DNA of 41,083 bases from contig JABUTA010000004.1 of the NCBI GenBank assembly GCA_021443845.1, positions 1 through 41,083 on the forward strand, written 5' to 3'. Source of the stretch: Parasporobacterium sp. GTDB taxonomy: Bacteria > Bacillota > Clostridia > Lachnospirales > Lachnospiraceae. The position numbers were made by a program, and so were the translations under genes. The notes below the pieces were generated by a model, which ran no database searches, had not been told where the DNA came from, and worked only from the letters and a program-made list of their open reading frames with translations. Shown one piece after another: positions 1-9,282 of the stretch (within the stretch, counting starts at the first letter, position 1; each line of letters begins with the position of its first letter).

Positions 1-155
1 ACAAAGGGGCACTCTCTTTTTTGTTATTCTTCATTTCCCGAGGAAAACTTTACGCTATCCAACAAAAAATAAAGAACAGCTTCCCACAGCATATCAGATG
101 TATGTGTGATTCTGGAAACTGCTCTTTAAGTATCTGTTATTTATAAATCAGCGTA

Positions 156-473
156 TCACGCCCTAACTGCGTCAAAATCAAAGGATCCCATAGGATTTGA
201 TGACTGTCCCTTTAATGTATCGCCTTCCAATGTGCCTGTAAGGGTGTTGGTCATTTCACCGACAGCCGTCTTGATGGTCATTACCCATGAGAAATTCTTT
301 CCGTCAAATGTACCATTTTCGATCGGGGCTGTGGCGCCGTTGGATGCATCGGTGGCTGTACCCTCCAGCTTGTCACCGACTACTTTGATATCATAAATCG
401 ATCTCATATCACCCATAAATGTGTGTACTGTAAAATTCCATTTTCCTTCCATTGTGTAATCCTCCTGATTCAT
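156..473 (-). CDS. small hypothetical protein, beta-rich, 105 aa
   Basis: ORF with AGGAGGATTACAC just upstream of an internal ATG; alternating beta-like pattern (GDKLEGTATD, GTLEGDTLKG). No family recognised with certainty. Confidence 0.6.
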   Translation of the reverse strand: MNQEDYTMEGKWNFTVHTFMGDMRSIYDIKVVGDKLEGTATDASNGATAPIENGTFDGKNFSWVMTIKTAVGEMTNTLTGTLEGDTLKGQSSNPMGSFDFDAVRA

Positions 474-727
474 TTGTTTTCTGTGTATATTTTTCTTTTT
501 TACTCATAATCACAGCAGACAAAAATCCCTAAAAGTCAAAATTTTTCTTATCACGACATGATTTTCATTGAGTCTGCAATGTGGTATGCCCAAGCTCACC
601 TGTGTTCTTACAGATGATAGTATGAAATGCCCGTAGAAAGGCATTTTTCTTGATTATCCAAATAAAGCTGAGAAAAAACTCCCGCAGCGACGGTAAATTC
701 TCGAGCAGAAAGTCATCTCCGGAGTGT

Positions 728-1708
728 TCAGTCGAACGCCAGCGTGCTGTAATCACCATACTTCTTGCCTTCGTCATCTATGATGCCGTCAACTCCCGGA
801 ACTGTAGAGAACATTACAGCTGATGAGCACAGAAGTCCTCCGCCTTTGCCAAGGGTATCTATTACTCTTCTTACCTCTGCCCTGATCTCTTCCTCAGCTG
901 CTCCCGGCTTGTCTGTAACCTGCGGATCTACTGCTCCTGCAAAGATCAGTCTGTTCCCGTAAGTTTCCTTCAGCGTTTTAAGGTCATTCATAGGCTGAAC
1001 AGAATGCCAGCTGTCCACTCCGATTTCCACCATGTCAGGAACTATCGGTGTAATATATCCGCAGCTGTGATGCATGTAGTGCATCCCCAGCTCATGGGCT
1101 GCTGCCGCCATACGGCGTTCCGGCTCCTTGTAGAACCTTCTCCACATTTCAGGTGACATGAACATGTTGGACTGATTGCCCCAGTCGTCATGCATCATTA
1201 CAAAGTCCACATCCAGATACTTCTTTATAAATTCGAACTGCTCAATACGGTGATCTGCATAGGCATTCACGTAATCTGCATAGGCTTCCTCATCGTCATA
1301 TGGTGCCATAAGCCCGTTTGCATGGCCCATCATGGCGCAGATTCTTTCAAACGCTCCCATATTGCCTACCCAGTATCCCTGAAGCTGATCTTTTTTTGCC
1401 CACATGGCCTTTGTTCTCATTGCTGCAGCTTCCCAGTTGGCGTCCTTGCAGCTTTTGAACTTAACAAAATCCGGCCAGGCAGTTATGTCGTCAAAAAGCC
1501 CTGCTCCCGGTTTTACATGGCTCATCAGTTCAGGGTGTGCCGGATCTATTTCCCATTCCAGGCCGAAGTCGTCCTTTCCGTTCATGAACAGACATCTGTC
1601 ATTGATTTCCGGGCATATGATCATCTGCGATGCAGTATTGATCATGGGTACCCATTCGGGCTGTTTGTGTGCCCAGCATATTTCCATATTCTCGCGCTCT
1701 GTCAGCAT
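728..1708 (-). CDS. uroporphyrinogen decarboxylase (URO-D)/MtaA-like methyltransferase family protein
   Basis: Protein shows URO-D-like features (MHDDWGNQSNMFMSPEMWRRFYKEPERRM, HSCGYITPIVPDMVEIGVDSWHSVQP). The ORF track starts at 1870, but an ATG at 1708 is preceded by AGGAGGAAAGATT, and the N-terminal extension covers a palindromic operator-like site, so 1708 is preferred. Confidence 0.85.
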   Translation of the reverse strand: MLTERENMEICWAHKQPEWVPMINTASQMIICPEINDRCLFMNGKDDFGLEWEIDPAHPELMSHVKPGAGLFDDITAWPDFVKFKSCKDANWEAAAMRTKAMWAKKDQLQGYWVGNMGAFERICAMMGHANGLMAPYDDEEAYADYVNAYADHRIEQFEFIKKYLDVDFVMMHDDWGNQSNMFMSPEMWRRFYKEPERRMAAAAHELGMHYMHHSCGYITPIVPDMVEIGVDSWHSVQPMNDLKTLKETYGNRLIFAGAVDPQVTDKPGAAEEEIRAEVRRVIDTLGKGGGLLCSSAVMFSTVPGVDGIIDDEGKKYGDYSTLAFD

Positions 1709-1750
1709 AATCTTTCCTCCTGCTGCATATTCACAGTCAATCAATAAACA

Positions 1751-1765
1751 TGTGATATTATCACA
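1751..1765. promoter_or_regulatory. palindromic operator-like site TGTGATATTATCACA
   Basis: Perfect 7-bp arms TGTGATA/TATCACA around one central base; matches a second site at 1850-1864 at 14 of 15 positions. Confidence 0.6.
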
Positions 1766-1832
1766 ATCACCTTTCTTGTGTAATTTCAGAATATCACTGA
1801 TATTTTCCGGTGTCATCATGCCGTTTTTTGAA

Positions 1833-1860
1833 TTCACATCCTTATATTTTGTGATATAAT
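1833..1860 (+). promoter_or_regulatory. putative sigma-A promoter of the PucR-type regulator (TTCACA-N16-TATAAT)
   Basis: TTCACA at 1833-1838, consensus TATAAT at 1855-1860, followed by AAAGGA and ATG at 1894. Confidence 0.5.
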
Positions 1861-1865
1861 CACAA
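1849..1865. promoter_or_regulatory. palindromic operator-like site TTGTGATATAATCACAA overlapping the -10 box
   Basis: Perfect TTGTGAT/ATCACAA arms; contains the predicted TATAAT. Confidence 0.6.
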
Positions 1866-1893
1866 CACAATATGTCAAAAGGAAAATATAATT

Positions 1894-3366
1894 ATGAATC
1901 CTGAGCTTTTATGTCATTTATTGGAAAATTTTTCAATTTTGAAGAAAAATACCGCCCATTTCCGGAATGCAGAATGTATTCTGTTTCTTACGGAGGATTC
2001 CGAAGATACTGAAAACACAGTGTATGTTGCACCGGATTCCTGTGACATCCCTGCATTTTCAAATGCTCTGGTAGTGTTTTCCGGAAAACGCAGAACAAAA
2101 TGCAGCAGCTATATCCATCTGCTTTCCGGCAGTGCAGCAGAAATACTGAATGTCCTGCTTAAGGCAAAGGCTCATCTGGACAGGCTCAACAACATATTAT
2201 CCGGCGGTTCAGAGAACCGGGAGATTATTGACAGAGCATACGAATACCTGGGGTTTCCCATGTTTTACTTCGATGCCAGTTACAGGATTCTGGCCATGAG
2301 TACCTCAGTTGATTTTCCTGATGATTCTGAGTGGGTCCATATGAAGCAGAACGGTTTCCTCTCCGGAGAATCCGCCAGACTGATGGCCGAAAACGGTGAC
2401 CTGGATCTTCTGGCAGACAAAAAGGATCCTTTCCACTACAATGCCAGTTTCTTTCCCTTCGAGTCCCTGGTATGCAACATATGGCTTGAGGGCAGATTCT
2501 ACGGAAGGCTGAATGTGCTTTTTACTGACAGAAGTCCTGATGAAATGAACCTCCAGGAATGCAGGATAATCTGCAGTCACCTGGAACGGATTGCCGCCGG
2601 GGATCGTGACAGGCTGTCCTTTACAGGTCCTGTAAGCAGCATGATCGCCGATCTGCTTAAGGGAATACCCATTTCCGAGGAGCTGATCCTCGACAGGCTG
2701 AGCCGCATGCCCGGCATTCTGAACAGTACATGTCAGGTATGCTGTATAGATCCTGATGTCCGGAATGACCCCCAGGTTCTGATGTATTATACATCTTCAA
2801 TTGACAGCCTATTTGCCGGGCACCGGGCAGTGACTCTGGAATTTGAAAATAAAATAATTGTTATAATGCACGGGTATGACCATGAATCTTTTGAAAATTA
2901 TCATGCCGAACTGGATGTATTCCTGAAGAAGCAGAACCTCAGGGGATGTGTGAGCAATTATTTCACCAGGTTCAGTTCTCTGAGGGAGCATTATCTGCAG
3001 GCAGAAAGCCTGCTGGAAACCACAGAAACCGCCGGGCTTATGCATTTTACCGATCTTTTCTTCAGTTATGCTGTGTCATTTATCCCCCGGAACCGGGCTC
3101 TGGCCATGATTTCCCATGATATACTCAGGCTGAAAGAATTGCAGAAAGACTATCAGTTTCCGCTGGCAGGGACCTTAAGAACATATCTGGAGTGCGGATG
3201 CAATCTCCAGTTAACTGCCCAAAAACTGTTTGTACACAAAAATACCGCTCTCTACAGGATAAACCATATAAAAGAGCTGCTGGGCACAGACCTTGATGAC
3301 GGCAGAGTGCGGGAGCAGCTTATGTTTTCTTTTCATATTATGGATGCATTTCCCGATCAGCTTTAG
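1894..3366 (+). CDS. PucR/CdaR-type transcriptional regulator with C-terminal helix-turn-helix
   Basis: C-terminus LRTYLECGCNLQLTAQKLFVHKNTALYRINHIKELLGTDL is a typical PucR C-terminal HTH; long variable sensory N-terminus. Confidence 0.85.
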   Translation: MNPELLCHLLENFSILKKNTAHFRNAECILFLTEDSEDTENTVYVAPDSCDIPAFSNALVVFSGKRRTKCSSYIHLLSGSAAEILNVLLKAKAHLDRLNNILSGGSENREIIDRAYEYLGFPMFYFDASYRILAMSTSVDFPDDSEWVHMKQNGFLSGESARLMAENGDLDLLADKKDPFHYNASFFPFESLVCNIWLEGRFYGRLNVLFTDRSPDEMNLQECRIICSHLERIAAGDRDRLSFTGPVSSMIADLLKGIPISEELILDRLSRMPGILNSTCQVCCIDPDVRNDPQVLMYYTSSIDSLFAGHRAVTLEFENKIIVIMHGYDHESFENYHAELDVFLKKQNLRGCVSNYFTRFSSLREHYLQAESLLETTETAGLMHFTDLFFSYAVSFIPRNRALAMISHDILRLKELQKDYQFPLAGTLRTYLECGCNLQLTAQKLFVHKNTALYRINHIKELLGTDLDDGRVREQLMFSFHIMDAFPDQL

Positions 3367-3389
3367 TTTTCCCTTTATGGCAAAATTAA

Positions 3390-3412
3390 AGAGCAGCTGC
3401 GAAAGCTGCTCT
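3390..3412 (+). terminator. stem-loop after the PucR-type gene
   Basis: AGAGCAGCT-GCGAA-AGCTGCTCT; weak downstream T-tract. Confidence 0.45.
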
Positions 3413-3494
3413 TCAATATCTGTCATTATCTGTCCGGAATCCGACTCAAGGATTGTATCAGATTCTTCCCTACTGTATCAGATTCCCTGAAAAA

Positions 3495-4640
3495 TCACGG
3501 CATGAAGTCTGCCTTGTCCCAGTTCAGTTTGCCTGTGTAGGTCTTCAGTTCTTCCTCACCGTCTAATACTCTGGCTGCGCCTGAAGCCATAGCTTCCATT
3601 TCGAATTCGCCCGGATATGCTGTTACCGGAGCGATGAATGAGCAGGCCTTTGTGATTCTTGCAACCAGTTCTTTGTTGTGAACCATACCGCCGCCAAGGA
3701 GGATGCCGTCTACATCGCCTTCAAGGATGGCTGCCATAGCACCGATCTGCTTGATGATCTGGAAGATCATGGTATCCCAGCAGAGCTTTGCAAATCTGTC
3801 ACCTTCTGCTGCTCTGTTGGAAACTTCGATAGCATCAGAGGTCCCCAGAAGATTTACAAATCCGCCTGTCTTGGTAGAAAGTCCCTTAGCTGCCTTAACA
3901 TCATATTCACCCTTGGCAATGATATTAACGATCTCGGCTACAGGAACACTGCCGCATCTGGTCGGGGTCATCGGGCCGTCACCGCCTACGGTGTCATTAC
4001 CGTCGATCATCTTGCCCTTTCTGTGGGCTGCGATGGATGTACCGCCGCCGATATGAGCTACTACATAGTTGCAGTCTTCATATTTCTTGCCTACATTCTT
4101 AGAATGCTGGATAGCTGTTTCCTTCTGGTTTAATGCATGAAGGTGAACATTTCTGAACACACCCTTGATACCTGTCATTCTTGCTTCAGGAACGATCTCA
4201 TCTGTGTCAGGAGGGTTAACTACGAATGCAGGGCATCCGCATTCTTCTGAGAACAGTTTTGCGATCTGAGGGCCTAACTGTGCAGGATGCTGTACGCCGT
4301 TGAATCCGAGAACTGCATGCTCATACAGTACATCATTGATTCCGTATACACCGCCGTCACATGCGATAAGTCCGCCGCCTCTGCCTACTACTGCATCAAG
4401 ATCTGAAATATCTACGCCTGCCTTGGCGATCATTTCCTTGATGATGCCCAGTCTGAATTCACGCTGATCGGAAATAGTTGCAAACTGTGCCAGTTCTTCT
4501 GCTGCATGAGAAATGTTTTCTGAAAAAAGCTTTTCTGTTCCCTTGAAAACAGCAACCTTGGTTGATGTTGAGCCCGGGTTAATGGCTAAAACCTTGTATT
4601 CTTTCACTGTAAAACCTCCGTTGTATTTACTTTTATACAT
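3495..4640 (-). CDS. buk: butyrate kinase
   Basis: Acetokinase-family motifs NPGSTSTKVAVF, VVGRGGGL, VVAHIGGGTSIAAH, GSVPVAEI, GILLGGGMVHN; full length. A GTG at VKEYKVLAINPG may be the true start. Confidence 0.9.
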   Translation of the reverse strand: MYKSKYNGGFTVKEYKVLAINPGSTSTKVAVFKGTEKLFSENISHAAEELAQFATISDQREFRLGIIKEMIAKAGVDISDLDAVVGRGGGLIACDGGVYGINDVLYEHAVLGFNGVQHPAQLGPQIAKLFSEECGCPAFVVNPPDTDEIVPEARMTGIKGVFRNVHLHALNQKETAIQHSKNVGKKYEDCNYVVAHIGGGTSIAAHRKGKMIDGNDTVGGDGPMTPTRCGSVPVAEIVNIIAKGEYDVKAAKGLSTKTGGFVNLLGTSDAIEVSNRAAEGDRFAKLCWDTMIFQIIKQIGAMAAILEGDVDGILLGGGMVHNKELVARITKACSFIAPVTAYPGEFEMEAMASGAARVLDGEEELKTYTGKLNWDKADFMP

Positions 4641-4796
4641 AGATATTTAGATGTTACATCAGAGTAAGTGAAATGTCCATAGTTAGTTGCTGCCCTGCCC
4701 GGCAGGCAGAGGCCCGAACCACGGATCTCTGCTACGTCCGGGTATACAACACTGCCCACGGCGCCATTGTCCAGCCTGTGACAGTGCTCTGAACTG

Positions 4797-5417
4797 TCAG
4801 TCCTTCAGCTCCCACAGGTCATATCCGAAATCCACCAGAGGCTTTATGGTGTCCATCTGTTCTTCTATTATCCTTTCCATATTTTCATAATATGCCTCGC
4901 CATATTCAGATGTATCCAGCTCAGCCGCCGTCCAGGGAATGATCTCCAGATTCCTGTTGATCTTGACAACGCCTCCCTCGTTCAGGTTGGAGGGGTCCCA
5001 GATATCAAGAGTCTGCACTGTTTTCCCCACTGCAGGTCTGGTTATGCGCATGGTTATCATATATCCTCCCGATGCCTTCGCATTACCCTCTGAGTCAGCA
5101 GGAACTGCCACCTGGCTGTTCCGCCCTGTACTTAAATATATGTTCCCAAAGTCCAGATATTTCGGCGGGTCATAGAGGCTGAACGTATAATCTTCGTTTT
5201 CATAGGATACATGGTCATCTATAACCTCCTCCGTCACCGGTTTTGCAGGAAGATTCCTCAGTTCACCATGAGTCTTTGCAATATCCTCATAGTGTTTATA
5301 CGGCATCAGTATCATGAATACCCATGCAAGGTTAATTGCCGCAAATACAGCTGCTGCTGTCAGGATTACTATAATAAAAGTACGGATCGTTTTATTTCCG
5401 ATTTTCCGTTTTTTCAT
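4797..5417 (-). CDS. membrane-anchored hypothetical protein
   Basis: Single N-terminal TM segment (TFIIVILTAAAVFAAINLAWVFMIL) and soluble C-terminal domain; same strand as and close behind the anti-sigma/LRR gene. Confidence 0.65.
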   Translation of the reverse strand: MKKRKIGNKTIRTFIIVILTAAAVFAAINLAWVFMILMPYKHYEDIAKTHGELRNLPAKPVTEEVIDDHVSYENEDYTFSLYDPPKYLDFGNIYLSTGRNSQVAVPADSEGNAKASGGYMITMRITRPAVGKTVQTLDIWDPSNLNEGGVVKINRNLEIIPWTAAELDTSEYGEAYYENMERIIEEQMDTIKPLVDFGYDLWELKD

Positions 5418-5453
5418 GATCTGGATCTCCTTTCTGTAAATATGCTCATGGAC

Positions 5454-6665
5454 TTAATGTCCGTCTTTCTCTTCCGGATTTGTACACGGGATATTATTTT
5501 CTTCTGCATATCCTGCTGCGTAGCTCTCCGGACTGCAAGTGATGGTAAGACTGCTGCTGCATTCGTAAAATGCACTGCTGCTTATGGATGTCATACTGTC
5601 AGGGACAGTTACTCTCTGAAGACTGCTGCACATTCCGAAGGCCATGCTCCCGATTTCAAAAGTCCCGTCAGGTATCTGCAGTTCCTCTAACTGAGTACAT
5701 CCCATAAATGCACCGTATCCTATTACCTTCAGCTTTTCAGGAAGAATAATGCTTCTGAGCTTGCCGCATCCGGCAAAGGTATGGTCACTGATATTTATGA
5801 TCCGGGAAGGTATGCTGATTTCTTCAAGAGCCCTGCAGTACGCAAATGCATTCCCACCTATTTTTTCGACGCTTTCCGGAATACTGATCTCTTTCAGATG
5901 CAGGTTTCCGTAAAATGCATATTCTTCTATTTCCGTTACGCCATCGGGTACGATATAACTCTCATCAGCTCCGGATAACGGATACAGCACAAGCTTTGTG
6001 AGATCTTCGGTGAATAATACTTTATCAACCACTTCAAAAAATCTGTTTTCAGGATCAACTTTAATTTCCAGATTCTCACAGCGGTCAAAGGAAGCCGGAT
6101 TTATCCTGTTGATATATTTGGATATGGTCACCTCTGTCAGCTGATCGTTATAGGAAAATCCGCCGGAACCTATCCCTGTGACCCTGTGACCGTCGATTGT
6201 CTCAGGAATCGTGATCACGGCCTCATTCCCCAGGTATCCTGTGACCATTATTCCGTCAGCTCCCAGATCCGTATACGTGTACATGCCATCTTTTGAAATG
6301 CGGGCTTTGTTGTTGGACACAATGATAAAACGGTATATTCCGGTAAAAAGGAGGAATGCGATGATCACCGCGATAACTGCATATATTATCTTCTGTCTTT
6401 TCAGTCGTCCCGTGAATTTCCGGAAGCTTTTCCGGGATAATTCCTCTATATTTTCTTTGGAATCTGCCAGACATTCGACTGTTTCACGGGATACGGCATT
6501 GTATTTTTCTCTGCATCCATCGCATGTATCCAAATGTTTTTCGACAAATTTCCTTGTTTTTTCACTCAGCACATCGTCCTGATATAAGGGCATCAGATCC
6601 TGCAATATGCTGCACTCGGTTTCTCTATCCGTAACTGTTCTCTGCACGTCCGGTTCAGTTTTCAT
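5454..6665 (-). CDS. zinc-finger anti-sigma-like protein fused to BspA-type leucine-rich repeats
   Basis: N-terminal HxxxCxxC (VEKHLDTCDGCREKYNAV), central TM (IIYAVIAVIIAFLLFTGIYRFIIV), then LRR_5-like repeats (VTEIEEYAFYGNLHLKEISIPESVEKIGGNAFAYCRALEEISIPS...). Confidence 0.8.
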   Translation of the reverse strand: MKTEPDVQRTVTDRETECSILQDLMPLYQDDVLSEKTRKFVEKHLDTCDGCREKYNAVSRETVECLADSKENIEELSRKSFRKFTGRLKRQKIIYAVIAVIIAFLLFTGIYRFIIVSNNKARISKDGMYTYTDLGADGIMVTGYLGNEAVITIPETIDGHRVTGIGSGGFSYNDQLTEVTISKYINRINPASFDRCENLEIKVDPENRFFEVVDKVLFTEDLTKLVLYPLSGADESYIVPDGVTEIEEYAFYGNLHLKEISIPESVEKIGGNAFAYCRALEEISIPSRIINISDHTFAGCGKLRSIILPEKLKVIGYGAFMGCTQLEELQIPDGTFEIGSMAFGMCSSLQRVTVPDSMTSISSSAFYECSSSLTITCSPESYAAGYAEENNIPCTNPEEKDGH

Positions 6666-7180
6666 AATGTGACTCCTTTCTCGGCGAGTTTACCGGTTAT
6701 TAACTGCTTCGCCCTGAAGAAGGTAACTCTTCCCCAGCTTTCGCTTTTATTGAATATTGCTGAAATGTCCTTGAATTCCAGTTCCCCGAACACTCTGAGG
6801 GTAAACACCTCTTTGTAGGGTTCATCCAGCTCGTGAAGGATCTCGTGAATCTTCATGGCAGTGTCTTTGCGGACCAGCGCCTCTTCAAAGGATTCTTTTC
6901 CCCAATCGGGATGATCCTGTTCCTCCGGCAGAGGCTGTATCTTCTTAGCCCTTTTTATGTCATTCAGCCATGTGTTTCTGGCAATGCTGCACAGCCATGT
7001 CAGGAGGCTTGACCTGCCGCTGAACTTACCAAACCCGTTAACAGCCTTCAGAAATGTTTCCTGGGTCAGTTCCGAGGCCGTATCCTCGTCCTTCGTAAGG
7101 GAAAGGGCGTACCTTAACACAGCCTCATACTGTTCCTGAAGCAGCTTCCATGTATTTTCCCTTTCTTCTGTCCTGTTCAC
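6662..7180 (-). CDS. ECF-type RNA polymerase sigma-70 factor
   Basis: Sigma region 2 and 4 patterns (DEDTASELTQETFLKAVNGFGKF, LLTWLCSIARNTWLNDIKR); stop overlaps the start of the downstream anti-sigma-like gene by 4 bp. Confidence 0.88.
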   Translation of the reverse strand: MNRTEERENTWKLLQEQYEAVLRYALSLTKDEDTASELTQETFLKAVNGFGKFSGRSSLLTWLCSIARNTWLNDIKRAKKIQPLPEEQDHPDWGKESFEEALVRKDTAMKIHEILHELDEPYKEVFTLRVFGELEFKDISAIFNKSESWGRVTFFRAKQLITGKLAEKGVTL

Positions 7181-7261
7181 TTCTTTTCCTCTTTCAGCTC
7201 AGCAAAATTCTGCTTACATATATTAGACAATTAAGTATAGCTGAGCGTTACAGCTTTTTCA

Positions 7262-7306
7262 AAAAAATAAGCGGCACCATATCAGGTTTTCTGATATGGT
7301 GCCGCT
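7262..7306 (-). terminator. Rho-independent terminator after the DUF4179-like gene
   Basis: Perfect 16-bp stem AGCGGCACCATATCAG/CTGATATGGTGCCGCT followed on the minus strand by TTATTTTTTT. Confidence 0.88.
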
Positions 7307-7365
7307 GTACGATTTTATATGTATTCCGGAAGGAGCACTTAGTGTCTGGGGAAATGCAATCCATA

Positions 7366-8547
7366 TTATCTGTGGATTTCCTCGGCGATCACCGCTGCAT
7401 CCTTTGCTGCGTCCATTCCTCCGCCGAACTTGTACACATCGAACCAGGTTTCATCATCCGGCAGTACGAATACATGAACAGTTGATACATCCTGCCCGTC
7501 TACGGCAAATCTGGCATTACCGGTTACGGACTCTGCAAGCATCTGCAGCTTGTTTCCGTCTTTATCAAATGCCACCACAGGAGCTGCCTTGCCGGTAATA
7601 GAGTTCTGATAATCTGCATATATACTGCATAACGTGTCATCATCAGCATCAGGATACATTTCTCTGAGGCATTCAACTGTATACGGGTCAATTTCATCTA
7701 TGGATGAAACAACTATTTCAGGAGCCTGCCTGTAAGCATATACTATTACCTGATACGGAGTCACAACCACTCTGTCCAGAGCCATTCCGGATGATTCTTT
7801 TCCTGAATTTACAGTGTAGGATGCATTTTCATCTATGTGAAGAGGTATGTCAAATTTCCATTCTCCGTCTGTCCAGAAGCTTGCTCCGGTGTATTCCTGA
7901 TATTCCGATCTGGCATCATCATAACCTATTCCGTGTATGGTGATGACAGCAACAGTATCTCCTGTTACCCCATCCGGAGCACTGTTATTCAGATCCAGCT
8001 TTACAACGCCTCCCACCGTGTTGTCTTCCAGATTGCCCTCGAGGATCAAGCTTGTATCTGCATCCGAGTTGCTGCTTCCTTCAACCTGCCATTCCATATT
8101 CACATACATGTAGCCCGGGTATGCCATATTGGAAAGATCCCATTCACGTCCTTCTATTGCCATGGCCAGGTATATCGAATAACCGTCACTGTATACCTCT
8201 GAGGCGGTTACCTTTATGCCGTTGTTTTCAGCAGTGTATGTTTCCGAACCGTTTTCAAGAACAGTGGCCTTGTCGGCAAATTCTCCTGAATATGAAAGTT
8301 TGTCTTCTGTCTGTAAAAATATATTTCCTATAAGAGGGATTTTTGATGCCAGCACGGGATTGATGGCTCCCAGAGCCCCTATTCCCAGCACTGCTGCTGC
8401 TGCAATTGATGCGGCTGCGGTTAATATTCTTCGTTTTATCTTCATTATCTTGCTCGGCCTCCTTCTTCTGACCAGTCTGATATCTTCATCCGATATTTCA
8501 GGAGCAAGGGCAGCATTTAATATTTCATCCAATCTGTTATCGGTCAT
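7366..8547 (-). CDS. DUF4179-like membrane protein, probable anti-sigma factor
   Basis: LDEILNAAL...RRRPSKIMKIKRRILTAAASIAAAAVLGIGALGAINPVLASKIPLIGNIF arrangement; start overlaps the end of an ECF sigma gene. Confidence 0.75.
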   Translation of the reverse strand: MTDNRLDEILNAALAPEISDEDIRLVRRRRPSKIMKIKRRILTAAASIAAAAVLGIGALGAINPVLASKIPLIGNIFLQTEDKLSYSGEFADKATVLENGSETYTAENNGIKVTASEVYSDGYSIYLAMAIEGREWDLSNMAYPGYMYVNMEWQVEGSSNSDADTSLILEGNLEDNTVGGVVKLDLNNSAPDGVTGDTVAVITIHGIGYDDARSEYQEYTGASFWTDGEWKFDIPLHIDENASYTVNSGKESSGMALDRVVVTPYQVIVYAYRQAPEIVVSSIDEIDPYTVECLREMYPDADDDTLCSIYADYQNSITGKAAPVVAFDKDGNKLQMLAESVTGNARFAVDGQDVSTVHVFVLPDDETWFDVYKFGGGMDAAKDAAVIAEEIHR

Positions 8548-9076
8548 ATCCTAGTTCCTCCAGTTTTTTCTTAAGAATTGTTCTGGCAGTATGCATGCGT
8601 GACTTTACGGTGTTCTCGGGTATGTTCAGTACCCCGGCTATTTCATTGATCTTCAGATCCGCACAGTAATGCAGGTATAAGGGAAGCCTGTATTTCTCAT
8701 CCAGTGAGGCAACCAGCCTTCTGACAGTCTCGTTCTGCTCTCTGCTTACCAGTATGTCTTCAGGTCCCTCATGACTGCTCATATCTGTGCTCTGTACTCC
8801 TTCTTCATTTAACTCGTCCAGACTTCCTGTGGGAGCCAGTCTCATGCGTACTGCGTGTTTACGTTTTCTGTTTTTCCAGAGAAGTATGCACATAGACAGG
8901 GCGTAGCTTTTTATATTCTGCGCAGCATCAAGCTTATGCCTTTTTTCCGATAGTCTGAGCATCACATCCTGATAAAGATCATTTCCCATATCCTCATCCC
9001 AGGCAGTCATCCGGCAGAATCTCAATATGTCCTTTCCGGAGGTCATTATGAATTGTTCAAACTGTTTCTGTGTCAT
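8537..9076 (-). CDS. ECF-type RNA polymerase sigma-70 factor
   Basis: Sigma region 2/4 patterns (DILRFCRMTAWDEDMGNDLYQDVMLRLSE; LDEKYRLPLYLHYCADLKINEIAGVLNIPENTVKSRMHTARTILKKKLEE). Confidence 0.88.
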   Translation of the reverse strand: MTQKQFEQFIMTSGKDILRFCRMTAWDEDMGNDLYQDVMLRLSEKRHKLDAAQNIKSYALSMCILLWKNRKRKHAVRMRLAPTGSLDELNEEGVQSTDMSSHEGPEDILVSREQNETVRRLVASLDEKYRLPLYLHYCADLKINEIAGVLNIPENTVKSRMHTARTILKKKLEELGYDR

Positions 9077-9282
9077 AACCGGTGTCCTTCTCTTGTCACT
9101 TAAGGTTTTGCCCTTACACCTGTATATTGTCCCGGGCAGGGGAAAAGTTCGGTGGGACTGAAATTTTTCTGCAATTATTCTAATATTACATGCTGCCAGA
9201 CCATATAATTTACTTAATGTATTATTTTTTAATAGATTAAGTAAAGGATAATAAAGCCTTATCGGCAGAAGGAAGTATGAGT

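Noticed and set aside
1190-1859. Plus-strand ORFs of 185 and 151 aa
   Set aside because: Antisense to the well-supported URO-D-family gene, with no recognisable domain.
3678-4133. Plus-strand ORFs of 151 and 117 aa
   Set aside because: Antisense shadow ORFs within butyrate kinase.
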